NCBI GenBank assembly: GCA_948567375.1
Contig: OX419755.1
Location: forward strand, 59,283,945-59,347,944
Reading direction: 5' to 3'
DNA length: 64,000 nucleotides
Source: Lunularia cruciata
Lineage: Eukaryota > Streptophyta > Marchantiopsida > Lunulariales > Lunulariaceae
The stretch's first letter is position 1, and every line of letters starts with the position of its first letter. The position numbers and the translations under genes were made by a program. Positions 36,699 through 46,624 of this stretch are shown piece after piece. A model generated the notes under the pieces. It did not search any database and was not told the DNA's origin. It saw only the letters and a list, made by a program, of their open reading frames with translations.

Positions 36699-36984
36699 AA
36701 TTCGTTGAGCTTGTCGATCGGATTTGAGGGCTTTGTCGGTGAGAGGGTGGCCTAAGGGAATGCGAAAGATCTAGTAAGGGCTCTGCATATTTCTGCTGAT
36801 GATCGTCACTGTAAACTGTGGACCAGAGCGATCATCCTGCCAGAAATTCGCGGCGGTTACACCAATGTAATATCGGAAAATGCTATTGGTTTGCCAACCA
36901 GTCGGAGGAATAAGTCACTGGAATGAGATTTCGCACCAGCAGAGAGGACCGAGGGAGGAGACAAGTGTTGTGGGGATAGGTGAC

Positions 36985-37012
36985 GGGGTCAGATATATTT
37001 AAAAAACTACCA
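36985..37012 (-). promoter_or_regulatory. Possible TATA box of the endoglucanase gene
   Basis: On the minus strand TTTAAATATATCT occurs about 300 bp upstream of the endoglucanase start codon. It is the only strong TATA-like element in the proximal upstream region. A 5' untranslated region of about 260 bases would follow. Confidence 0.3.
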
Positions 37013-39136
37013 CAAGCAGGACTCGAGTAACAATCTGTCCCAATCCCGGAGGCACACAACAACAGAGAAGAGCAGAACTCAGTGCTCAGAAACTTCGAAC
37101 CCTTTGTTTGAACTACCGCAATGGCTTCTTTGTTCGAGTGTCCTATCCTGTCTCTCTCTTGCTAGCAACACGACGAACTAAGCAACTCCTAGGTACGTTG
37201 TTGGTTCAGCAGACGTAATGAGAAGCTTGAAAGGGGCTTAATCTGCTCGAACGTTAATACATTCCCAGGAGGGTGCGTAGCTAGCCCCGAAAGGAAGAGA
37301 TGCAGAAGAAGCAATCACTACCACTAGATGATAGTCAGTTGGTCAGTGCACATCTGTGTTCCCTCCCTCATCTCCTTTCGAACATCTTTATACAGATCGC
37401 GTCCCTGCCCTGTACGAGTTCTACTCGGCGCGCAAGGTATACAACGTCGGCGGCGGTCCCTGTCCTCCCCTCTCCTTTCCTTCCGCTCTCGCAGGCAAAG
37501 GCCCAGGCAGAGGGAGTCATGTCAGTCATGTAATCCGGTCTTGGTTTTGATGGGAATTGTGGGCACAAGTTGTAGTCCCTTCCCCAGGGCCCACGGCAAG
37601 TAAATCTCGGAGATCAAGCGATCGAGGCAATATGGCCTCCGATTTTCCGCTTCATTTCCCAATTCCTCCTCCTGCCGCGCTAGTACTGCTGCAGCAGGTG
37701 CGGTCCATGATGAAGAACGAGAGAGAGGAAGGCAGGAATGCGAGGTGATGTGAGCTGATGATGTTGTCTTCTCTCTGATGGAGAGAAACGACAGTTCTTC
37801 CTTCCACTGGAACACGGGAATATAATAGATCCACTGCCACCACTACCATCACTCACTCGCTTTCCATCAACAAGGCAAGAAGAGCTCGTCTCCTTAGATT
37901 ACTCCATAATATATATGGGCTACCCTACTATACAAGAACAAGTACGTATGCCTGCAGAATGATTTCGACGTCAGTCAGTCAGTCATGGCGCGCCATAGCA
38001 TGGCTTCGATCGTCTCCGACCATCTCCGATGGCGAGTCCACGTCTCCTCCACAAACATAGAACGGGTTCCGGCAATCTACCGGTGTGTACAGTAGAGTAT
38101 CGAGAAGTTCCACCCAACGGAGTGCGACTATTCAACAGTTGAGTTGACCACTGATTGCGGCCAACATATCACGGTAGACTACACCACATGAGGGTACAGT
38201 ATTGTACTACAAACAACATGAGATGCAGGTGATGCTTCTTTCACACGTGAGTTGAAATCGGAGTCCGAGGCAAGGCGGGGGAGGGGAGGCGAGGCGAGGC
38301 GGGGCATGGCGGGCCGAGGCGCGGGTGGGCCATCGTCGTGAGTCATCAGTTTGTTTAACAGATTTGCTTTACTTCTATTTATCTACTCCATCCTTCCGGC
38401 TTTTATTCTCTTCTATTTTCCTTCCGGCTCCCCCGCAGCGCCTTGCAGGATCAATTATCCTTCCGGCTCTCGCGTAGCGCCTTCAGTTTACTGAAATGAT
38501 TGTTTTCTTTCTCCGAAGGTAAGAAGTCCGCAGGTAGGGATCTGCCAAAGGAGTTGCTGTGTATTCCTTTGCTAATCGTTCTCTCTTCCCTCCCACAGAC
38601 ACTACGGTACCGTGGCAACAAAACTCCAGACAATTTTGATAATGGAATGACCATTCGTAATTGTACCTCGTCAATTTGAGGAAAGGTTGCACATGAACAG
38701 TGCAAGAGTGAAAGAGTCAAAGGATCTGTACTGGCATGCAGGACTGTACTTTACTGGACCCCGTTAATTAGTATCTCTCAGGGCAGGTCAAGTGCAGCCG
38801 AACTCTTGTGGATGCGAAGCCCAAATTTTGCCTGAACGAGCACCAGTGTATCATCACAATCATATAATCGATACCTAGATTTTAAAGGAAGGACAACTAT
38901 AGAGTCACGGATGTAAATTTGTAACGGCGAGGGGAGTGGCACGAACGATTCATGATCTGAAAGCAGAGAATGATGACTTCTTTTGTGTTTTCTTTGTCGT
39001 AAGATTGAACGACGGAAGGTATCGTTGTAGAATTGGACTTCTCTCATGATTGCATGTTCTAGATACACTTTCAAAGAGGAGATTTCCACTAACCGTAGAT
39101 CGACTCAAATGGATGTGTTCTTGGATTGGGCTGCAT
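37013..39136. other. Intergenic, no gene recognised
   Basis: GC-richer than its surroundings. It includes a G-rich tract of GGCGAGGC-type repeats at about 38268-38331 that could form quadruplexes on the plus strand, and three copies of TCCTTCCGGCT between 38390 and 38470. The frames are overlapping and unrecognisable. Confidence 0.4.
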
Positions 39137-39224
39137 ATCAAAAGTTATGAATGATGGTGGCGATCGCGTAGGATAACAAGAAGGATGGGAAGACCCCATC
39201 AACCCGCATCAAAAGTTATGAATG
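39137..39224 (-). mobile_element. Tiny 5'-truncated non-LTR insertion with target-site duplication
   Basis: The reverse complement of about 39154-39207 carries the last 50 or so bases of the element ('TTGATGGGGTCTTCCCATCC', then 'CCTACGCGATCGCC'). It is flanked by a perfect 17-bp direct repeat, ATCAAAAGTTATGAATG, at 39137-39153 and 39208-39224. An insertion of only the 3' tip between a target-site duplication is the signature of abortive target-primed reverse transcription. Confidence 0.8.
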
Positions 39225-41011
39225 GCAAGATCACATTCCAACTAAGAAAGTCGTTGACGTCCAAAATGTGAATACGACATGCAAATATGCTAAATGATGA
39301 AATACGACATACGACATGACTATATTTCGAATCTGCTGATAGAGGCCTACACGCGCTCTGCTGATGGGGGAAGATGTAAATGGAGCTTCACAACGTAACA
39401 CGCTCATGATGGATATTTGACTTTCCTGGCAAAGGAAGGTTGGCAGTGTTACATGAGACAGAAGAAAGGTTCAAATGGAAAGCTACTTGAAAACTATATA
39501 GACAACACATTATACGGAAAGCGACTTGTTTGTTTTCTAAGGAGTTGCAATGTTGGAGGGGAACTAGCTCTTCCACAAGGTAGATGGGAGATAACACAGG
39601 GAAGCTTTTTCTTATTACCTTGGTATGCAATCCATTTTTTCTATCTTTGAATTTGTCGAACGGGATTTGCTGGTTATCATTTATATACTGATGTCCAGTG
39701 ACAGTGAAAGGTCAATGTCTGGGGCTCATATTGCATGCGTTTGGTTTCGTATCATCATCTTTTTTGCGCCTTCTCCATTTACACGGATAGGACCTACATG
39801 TGAATGACTAACTGAGCACTCTGTAGTGGCCATATAGTTCGATGGAGCGGCCCATATTCACGTTGTTGTCAAAATATAACATCACTTTTCTACAAATCAG
39901 TTTTAATTCCGGTGATCCTTCAATCACATGATTTCCTATTTCAGGAACAAGTAAACAAGCTTTCATTTGTACGAATCCCATCCAGAATATATTTTAATGA
40001 GATCAGCTTTCAAGCTGAGGAGAGAACGTCTCTCTTGGATGTGATAGAATGCACAGCTTGAGTATCCTAGATTCATGTTATCGCCCTCAATGGCTTGCAT
40101 GACAATTGTTAGTCGTGCGACACTTTTTGAGTTGTGGTTAGTATTTCCAGTGCACATAAGAGGGTTGTTACTACTGCGAGAAGTTTTCTCCTCAGGGCAT
40201 CGGCACGAATGCAGGTCGATGCGATGGTCTATCATCTTTTACGCATGCAAATATGTAAGTCCAATATGCGAATGTTCGCGTCGTCATCTCTCACTGGTCT
40301 GTATAGTCCAATAAATACAGTCATTTAATAAAAACTACGGGAAAAATGTCTCTGTCAAATCTTGACGTGCGTGATATTCATTCCTTTTTCTCAACTTCAA
40401 TTATTGACCCACTTACAATAAAGGAAAGGAAACTGACACTCTAGCGACGGCATTTTTCCGAGGGGGCTAAACTGTGAACGAAACAAGAGATGAGATGAGC
40501 ACCATCATGATGAAACTGTACCCTAGGAACCCGTCAAACTGCATAATTTAGAGACAGTTGTGAGTCTCGGGAATGCTCTTACAAGGGGGGTTTCAAATAT
40601 AGAAATCCGTAAGGAAATGTATGGTAAGTTTTGGGCAAAATACTGAATCCAGAAACTTTTATGAGCGATGAAAATTGTGACCCATAATTTTTCATGAGTT
40701 ATGGACATGACTTAAAATGTCATGAGGTTATTAGTGGAAGCATTCTCTTATTCACGTGTATCGTTCACATCTCTTGTTCACTTAGAGGCACATGTCCACT
40801 TTAAATTTGTCAGATGGTTCTTTTAATATTTCCCTTAATCTTCTCTTGAATTCAATGGAGTGACGAGGGAGCTGCGAGAGAGTGTGGAGACGGGAGAGGA
40901 GAGGGAGAGAAGTGAGACGATATCTATCATTTCTTAGGGTTCTCTAGCAGGTAGCATTTGAGTGAATAGTAGATTCTTTTCATTTTTCAATTTTGGTTCC
41001 ATTGGTACCTA
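39225..41011. other. Intergenic, no gene recognised
   Basis: Only short unrecognisable frames, such as 39417-39650 (+) and 39963-40235 (-), are present. Confidence 0.4.
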
Positions 41012-41183
41012 GATTGAAGACTATGGAGAATGGAGTAGAAAGTTATGAAGATTTTTAGACTTTTTAAGGTTTAGAGTGATCATTATACATTGAGAGTGAT
41101 TGAAGACTATGGAGAATGGAATAGAAAGTTATGAAGATTTTTAGACTTTTTAAGGTTTAGAGTGATCATTATACATTGAGAGT
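41012..41183. repeat. Tandem duplication of an 86-bp unit
   Basis: Two copies, 41012-41097 and 41098-41183, beginning GATTGAAGACTATGGAGAAT, differ at a single noticed position (GAGTAG versus GAATAG). The near identity indicates a recent duplication. It lies just before the long non-LTR copy. Confidence 0.9.
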
Positions 41184-42432
41184 GATGGGTCGGGAATTTT
41201 CATTTCCAATCTCTTGGTTTTCATAATTAAATTCCATGTGAATTTAGTTTGAAAATTTTGGAGATAAAAATTGAAAGTTATGAGAGTTTATAGATTTTAG
41301 GGTTTGGAGAGATTGTTTTTTTATGTGAGTTGGGATGTGAGGGGTTATGGTTTTGCAGATATGGGGAGATATGGAGAGGAGCAACACGTATTACTATCAT
41401 TATTCTTGTGCTAGCCATGGCTACACCTTCCCATGTGGGGTCGCCTAGAGCGAGTCACGATACACCATGTCAGGGTGTGTCATCGACGCTTTATCTCACA
41501 AGGGGTAAAGACCCATGTGGGAAGGATGCACAAGGACTATGATTGGACCACTTGGGATGCCTACGTGAGACGAGCAATCACATCGATAGTTGTGACACTC
41601 AGGATTACACACGCTTCTTCTATCCCTTCATTGATCATTTCAGGGATATAGATTGAGTTGTGGGAGTGATTAACTTCTCAGGCGGGTTGCATTTTGGGGT
41701 TATTTAAGACTAGTTTTCCATGTCCACATCTACTCCATAGGCTACCCCGCACACTCCATGATGAGGCTAGATGTGCTTTTTGCCTACCATTGGAGCGTTT
41801 GGCACGTGATCCCTTGGACAAGTTAGCATGGTTCCTATTCCTCTTACTCCCTCGATGGTGTCTTCGTTATGCTAAAGGGGGACGTGTGGGGCATAGAGAG
41901 GTGGCTGCTAGATTTTGTCGATTCCGAGCAGGGGATTGGGCAGCCCTTCAGGAGGAGTCTGTTAGGGCTACATAATTTAGGAGACAGGCATTGCCACAAG
42001 ATACCACAGATTCTACTCGATTACAACGATGTAGGACATTGGGTCAGGCTGGAGAGTTTAGTAGAGCAGCACGAGCACTACACACTTTGTCTATAGTGAA
42101 TCCTACTGATGAGACCATCTCTTCCCTACGCTCAATACATCCTATAGCAATAGATGGACTACCACTAGAGGTCTTAGATTATCAACCTGAGCAGCCTTTA
42201 TGTCTTGATAGGTTGCTATTTGCACAAGCATTGTGCACTGTACCTCACCTTTCCTCAAGAGGCTTGTCAGGGATAGTTTATGAGCACCTTAGAGATTGCT
42301 TCCAAGCAGATGATCCTTCTAGTGGTTTTACCAAGTTGTTTCAGGTGGCTATAGCAATAGCGAGAGGAGACATTCTTATGTCTGTTAGTGAGGTGTTAGG
42401 TGCTAGTCGACTTCTCACGATGGAGAAGGATA

Positions 42433-42464
<32 letters not shown>
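42433..42464 (+). repeat. Poly-G run (32 G)
   Basis: Thirty-two consecutive G residues follow codons for E-K-D. They replace the short Gly codon pair expected before I-R-P-I-A-I-G-E, the first conserved RT motif (K-D-G-G-x-R-P-I). The run therefore looks like an expansion of an ancestral run of about five G. It could also be partly an assembly error, since such homopolymers are hard to read. Confidence 0.95.
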
Positions 42465-42466
<2 letters not shown>

Positions 42467-43120
42467 TTAGACCAATTGCAATTGGAGAGATCTTTTTGTG
42501 TCTGGTCAGTCGTACCATTGTCCTTCAGCATCGTTCTCACTTTTGACAGCACCTTAGTCCACATCAGTTTGGAGTGGCTACACATGGAGGAGGTGATGCT
42601 ATATCTCTAGGCAGTAGAGGACTCCTAGATATCCATCCGAAGTGGGTCGTCCTACAGGTGGATGTTGAGAATGCTTTTAATAGCGTCTCACGTGCATCCA
42701 TCTTTAGAGAGCTTAGGGAGGCTGGTGGATCCTTGCCGAGTCTCATTCCTTTTGTGCGGTCTTTTTATGGCTCTCCTGCTTCCCTTTACTACCAGCATAG
42801 TGGTTCACAAGAGGGAGTCACCGTCTTAGAGTCAACTGTTGGTACACGTCAAGGAGATCCTTTGGGGGAGCTCTTATTTGCCATGGCTCACTTTAGAGCT
42901 CTCCTATCTACTACTTTGGCCATGCCAGGTTGTGTATTTCCCTCCTTGGCAAATGATACACACATCGTAGGCCTTGTAGATCAGATTAGGTAGGACTTTG
43001 ACTACTTGACTACCGAGCTACATCTAGTAGGCTTGAGAGTCAAAGTGTCAAAGTGTAAGGCATGGTCTCCTTTAGGTATCTCTCTCCACCTTGAGCTTCC
43101 AGAGGGGTGTATCACATCCA
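42460..43120 (+). pseudogene. Reverse transcriptase domain of copy 2
   Basis: RT motifs in order are I-R-P-I-A-I-G-E (just after the G run), motif A V-D-V-E-N-A-F-N-S with its Asp at about 42661, motif B T-R-Q-G-D-P-L-G, and motif C read as L-A-N-D-T-H-I-V-G. Motif C normally has two Asp residues; the first is Asn here, which would abolish metal binding. A stop follows at 42991-42993. The domain is inactive. Confidence 0.75.
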
Positions 43121-43943
43121 CATATTGACTTTGTGTTCTTGGAGTGCCAATAGGATTGGAGGATTTTCTCACACGCTTCTTAGATGTTGCCCTTGTAGAG
43201 GATTTTCTCCATGTGGATGACCTTCTATTACTAGGAGATCCGTAGGTGGCATTTGGTATACCCTCTTCCAATATTGCTCATCGACCATCCTACCTCATCC
43301 GTATAGTTGCATCCTCATCGTCCTTCCTATCACGTCTGAGAGCATATGATAGGAGGATTATGGGAGTCTTTGGTGATATTATTGGACCAAGGACTTTTGA
43401 GTGTGTGACAAGGGATTTGGCATGTAGACAGACGGCTCTGCCGATCTCATGTGGTGGGGTTGGCTTGCTTTCTATGGAGGAGACGACAACTGTAGCATTT
43501 TTGGGTAGTTGGGCTCTCTCGGCACCTCTACTTTCTTCTCGTTTTGTGGTTGTTGATAGGCCGGTTTTGGAGACTTATGTGACAAAGTGGAGAGAGGATC
43601 CTTTTCTCTCCAGGTGTTATTGCGGCAAACGAGAGATAGTCTATCCCCACGAGCACAAGAGGATTTTCCACCATTTGCTTCATTATCGTCAGATTGGACT
43701 AGAGGTTTACAGTCTTCCTTGATGGAGCAACAATGTGAGCATATGCTACATTCTCTCTTAGTCGACTCGTCCATTCCTCAGGCTACTAGAGCACGTCTTC
43801 GCTCTTGCTCCGGCAAGGGTGCAGGCTCTTGGATCTTAGCTCAACCGTGCATTAGGGCTTTCCGACTCGCACCAGCTACTTTCTCTACAACAATGAGGTT
43901 TTGCCTAAGTTTAGTCCACCCATTTGCATCTTCATTACTCACT

Positions 43944-44300
43944 TGTGAGTGTGGTTCTACACTAGATGCAGCAGCAGTCCACATGACACGGTGTCCTTTT
44001 GGAGGACAGAGGATAGTGACCCATGATGCCATTAGAGACATAGTGTTTGCTATGGCACGAGAGAGTGGATACTTGGCTTGGAGGGAGCGTTCGTATGCTT
44101 GGTAGACGGCACTCATAAGGGCAGACTTATACTTGGTCCGAGATGATCAGGTGATAATAGCGGATGTCGTGGTTAGGGACCCTACGCGGGATACAGTTTT
44201 GGAGGGAGTGGTTACCCATCCCCATGGATGGGTGGCGAGTGCAGCAGCAGGTCGCAAGGTCTCCAAGTATAGGGGCATGCAACGAGGTCACCTCTTTGTT
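43944..44300 (+). pseudogene. Zinc motif and RLE-like endonuclease region of copy 2
   Basis: The zinc motif C-E-C-x8-H-x3-C is followed by the conserved helix A-M-A-R-E-S-G-Y-L-A-W and then R-A-D-L-Y-L-V-R-D-D and D-V-V-V-R-D-P. The spacing resembles the R-P-D...D/E catalytic core of restriction-like endonucleases that nick the target for target-primed reverse transcription. A stop (TAG at about 44102) falls between the helix and the core. The frame is cut at 44300 by the LTR insertion. Confidence 0.6.
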
Positions 44301-44854
44301 GTCACGCCATTTGTAGTTCCGCATCTAGATGCTCGGACACTGGAGTTCCAGTGATGGTAGTTAGAGTTATTCTAGCTGTTTCTCAAGGACTACTTTCCGA
44401 CGGTTAGATTTCGTGTTTGGGGTACTGACTTCACGGTGGAGCCCACCGTCACTTTGCACCGTTTGCACCGTCGAGTGTGCCGTCAGCGGGACCGTTAGGG
44501 TTTTAGGGCTAGCTCGAGTCCAGGGGGTATAGTTTCGAAGTGAGCTCCAAAGAGCTCACTTCTCTGATGTTGAGCCTTCGAGTTCCTGGCTATGGTGGAC
44601 AGAGGCCGGCGAGCGTCACCTGGATTCTCTATGCTTGAGTGGGTGTGGCTTGACTGTAATCAGTGCCCAGTTGTTGGCAGTTTATAGAGTGACAGATCAA
44701 GTACTGATCTGAGTTGAGTTGAGTTGAAAGTGTTAAGCAATCTGATTATTGTGGCACTTTAGAGTCTATGTATGACTTATGTGTGAGTTGTGCTTTTATA
44801 GTGTATGATGTTGACAGCGATGTATGTTGTGTAGCGATGTATATACGCACGACA
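44300..44854 (+). mobile_element. Solo LTR inserted in the non-LTR element
   Basis: The 555-bp insert begins TGTCACG and ends CACGACA, so it has TG...CA ends with imperfect inverted termini. It is flanked by TTGT on both sides; TTGTT if the ends are shifted by one base. Copy 1 has the empty site CTCTTTGTTCCTC at about 1176. The insert matches 16707-17263 next to the gypsy element, so it is most simply a solo LTR of that gypsy family, left after recombination between two LTRs. Confidence 0.8.
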
Positions 44855-45250
44855 TTGTTCCTCTAGCCTTGGAGTTATATGGAGCTATGGACACGGCATT
44901 TGACACATTTATTAGGGAGTGCGCGAGAGCTTATCATGTTAGGCGTAAGGGGTACCACTCTCACTCTCATACTTTGTAGCTTATTTTAGACAACAGATGT
45001 CCATTGCTCTACAGAGTGCAGTGGTTGGTGCAATCCACCAGAGAACAATCACATAGGTGATATTTCATCGGATGCTCCAATTGTGTGTAGATCGCATGAC
45101 TTGCATAGCTAGGATCTCTTAGGTGCGGTAGGGCAGATTTCTCATGTAGACTCTATTGGGGCTTAGCCCCATGTTACCTTTTTTTCTCTCCCTTGTAAGG
45201 CTTGATGGGGTCTTCCCATCCTTCGTTTGTCCTAAGCAGTCGCCTTTCTC

Positions 45251-46446
45251 GAATTCAAACCTTAATGTGAACAGGTAATTGTAGGAATTGAATGGTCGTG
45301 AGGCTTTCATTACCCGTGAAACTTTTTACGGGAAACATAATATCACCCGTTGAAATCCGTCAAATTGAGATCTGAAAACCCCCAATCATTACGAGATCCT
45401 CTCGTGCTTGGCTTTGCAGACGATGCGATATGAGAGAAGACAACTTCAGACACATTCTGTTGCTCGTAGCGATCTACTCAGACGAATATAAAAGAATCTG
45501 ATTTTGATCTGTTACTTCCACAATTTCCATTATAAAATGAAATCGGTCAGTTCTAGTACAAACTTCTCTGAGAGATCGGCGCTCACCGTTAATTAGGGGC
45601 ATGCCTCAGGTGAACTGGAGATGAAAAACTGCATGGGACTCAGTGGAAGTTTTCTAGGTTTAGATGACCCAAAAGTTTTATAATGCGCAGGTGAGAAGTA
45701 ATATAACATTACTACCGAGTTGTCGTAGACACTGGTTCATCAACCACACGCCTCGTACAGTAATGTCATGACCCGACCGAGATATATAGAGTACCTGTGG
45801 GATCTACAAAGTGCAACTTTCTTCTTTGTGGCGCCATCGTGGCGCCCATGGAAGCCAGCAATTAAAACTCCTCACATCTCCTCGAAACAGATAGACAGTG
45901 TCGAATAAAGTGCTCTTAGTCCAAGAGCGGGCGGATATTTCAACGCCTTTTCGTGTTATGAGCGAGAGACTCAACTCAATCATGTACCTGTCTACATTCA
46001 GACCAGAATCATACTACAGAAAGACGCAAAAGGAAATCGTTCTCAGTCTTTCATGAACACAACGTCGGGTGCCTCCTGCAAGCTGAAGTAAGTAACTAAG
46101 TTTCCAAATTGCTCACATCTGCCGTAATCGATTTACAGCACGTTCGGTACAGAGCACCAAGTAAGTACTGGCTACTGCATACAGTAGAAGTCAGGAGCAG
46201 GTCAGTCACATCCACACTTTGCAGGAAGTCCTTCGTGCACCTGCGCATGAACTATGTCGGCTTTCCTGTTTGGGCCGTCAAACTGCCCTAAACGAAGTCA
46301 GAGAACGTGTAGCTACCCCGCCCTAAATAAGGGCGGTGATTTAGGGAAATTTTCGGCCGCTCCGGCGCTAGCAGGATCACAGCACGAACATTCGTTTTGC
46401 ATGAAAACGATTGTTTACTGTGCAGTGTGGTCAGTAATGTGCTTTC
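45251..46446. other. Intergenic, no gene recognised
   Basis: No coding sequence is supported. A short hairpin, CCGCCCT-AAATA-AGGGCGG, lies at about 46318-46336. Confidence 0.4.
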
Positions 46447-46624
46447 CTCAATAGAAACAGATATCCTGCTCGGATATCTTAGCTACGGTAGGGCACATGT
46501 TTCATATCGATACTACTGCGCTCTAGCCTCTATTTTTCTCTCCCCTTTGTACGGTTTGATTTGATAGGGTCTTCCCATCCTTCATGTGTTCTATGTGGTC
46601 GCCTTCTTCTCTCAGTAGAAACGG
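46447..46624 (+). mobile_element. 5'-truncated non-LTR insertion with imperfect target-site duplication
   Basis: The segment 46461-46610 matches the last 150 or so bases of the element ('CTCGGATATCTTAG', 'GGTAGGGCA', 'CTCTCCC', 'GGGTCTTCCCATCCTTC', 'TGGTCGCCTT'). It is flanked by CTCAATAGAAACAG (46447-46460) and CTCAGTAGAAACGG (46611-46624), a 14-bp direct repeat with two differences. The element 3' end coincides with that of the other copies. Confidence 0.75.

Larger units (their letters stand above)
41330..45250 (+). mobile_element. Non-LTR retroelement with RT and C-terminal RLE, copy 2 (longest)
   Basis: Coding blocks in shifting frames run from about 41330 to 45000. The N-terminal region has R-F-C-R-F-R-A-G-D-W and A-R-A-L-H-T-L-S. 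The RT runs from about 42420 to 43120. Then come the thumb (R-R-I-M-G-V-F-G-D-I-I-G, L-P-I-S-C-G-G-V-G-L), a zinc motif C-E-C-x8-H-x3-C (about 43944-43995) and the RLE-like R-A-D-L-Y-L-V...D-V-V-V block (about 44110-44180). This order, RT then CCHC then RLE with no apurinic endonuclease seen, fits the early-branching R2-like group of non-LTR elements. Two large disruptions are present: a 32-G run inside the first RT motif and a solo LTR at 44300-44854. The 5' boundary is uncertain; the 3' end is near 45250. Confidence 0.8.

Noticed and set aside
37300-37603. Three overlapping frames on the plus strand at 37.3-37.6 kb
   Set aside because: High GC with few stops yields frames in several phases at once; none has a motif or splice partner.
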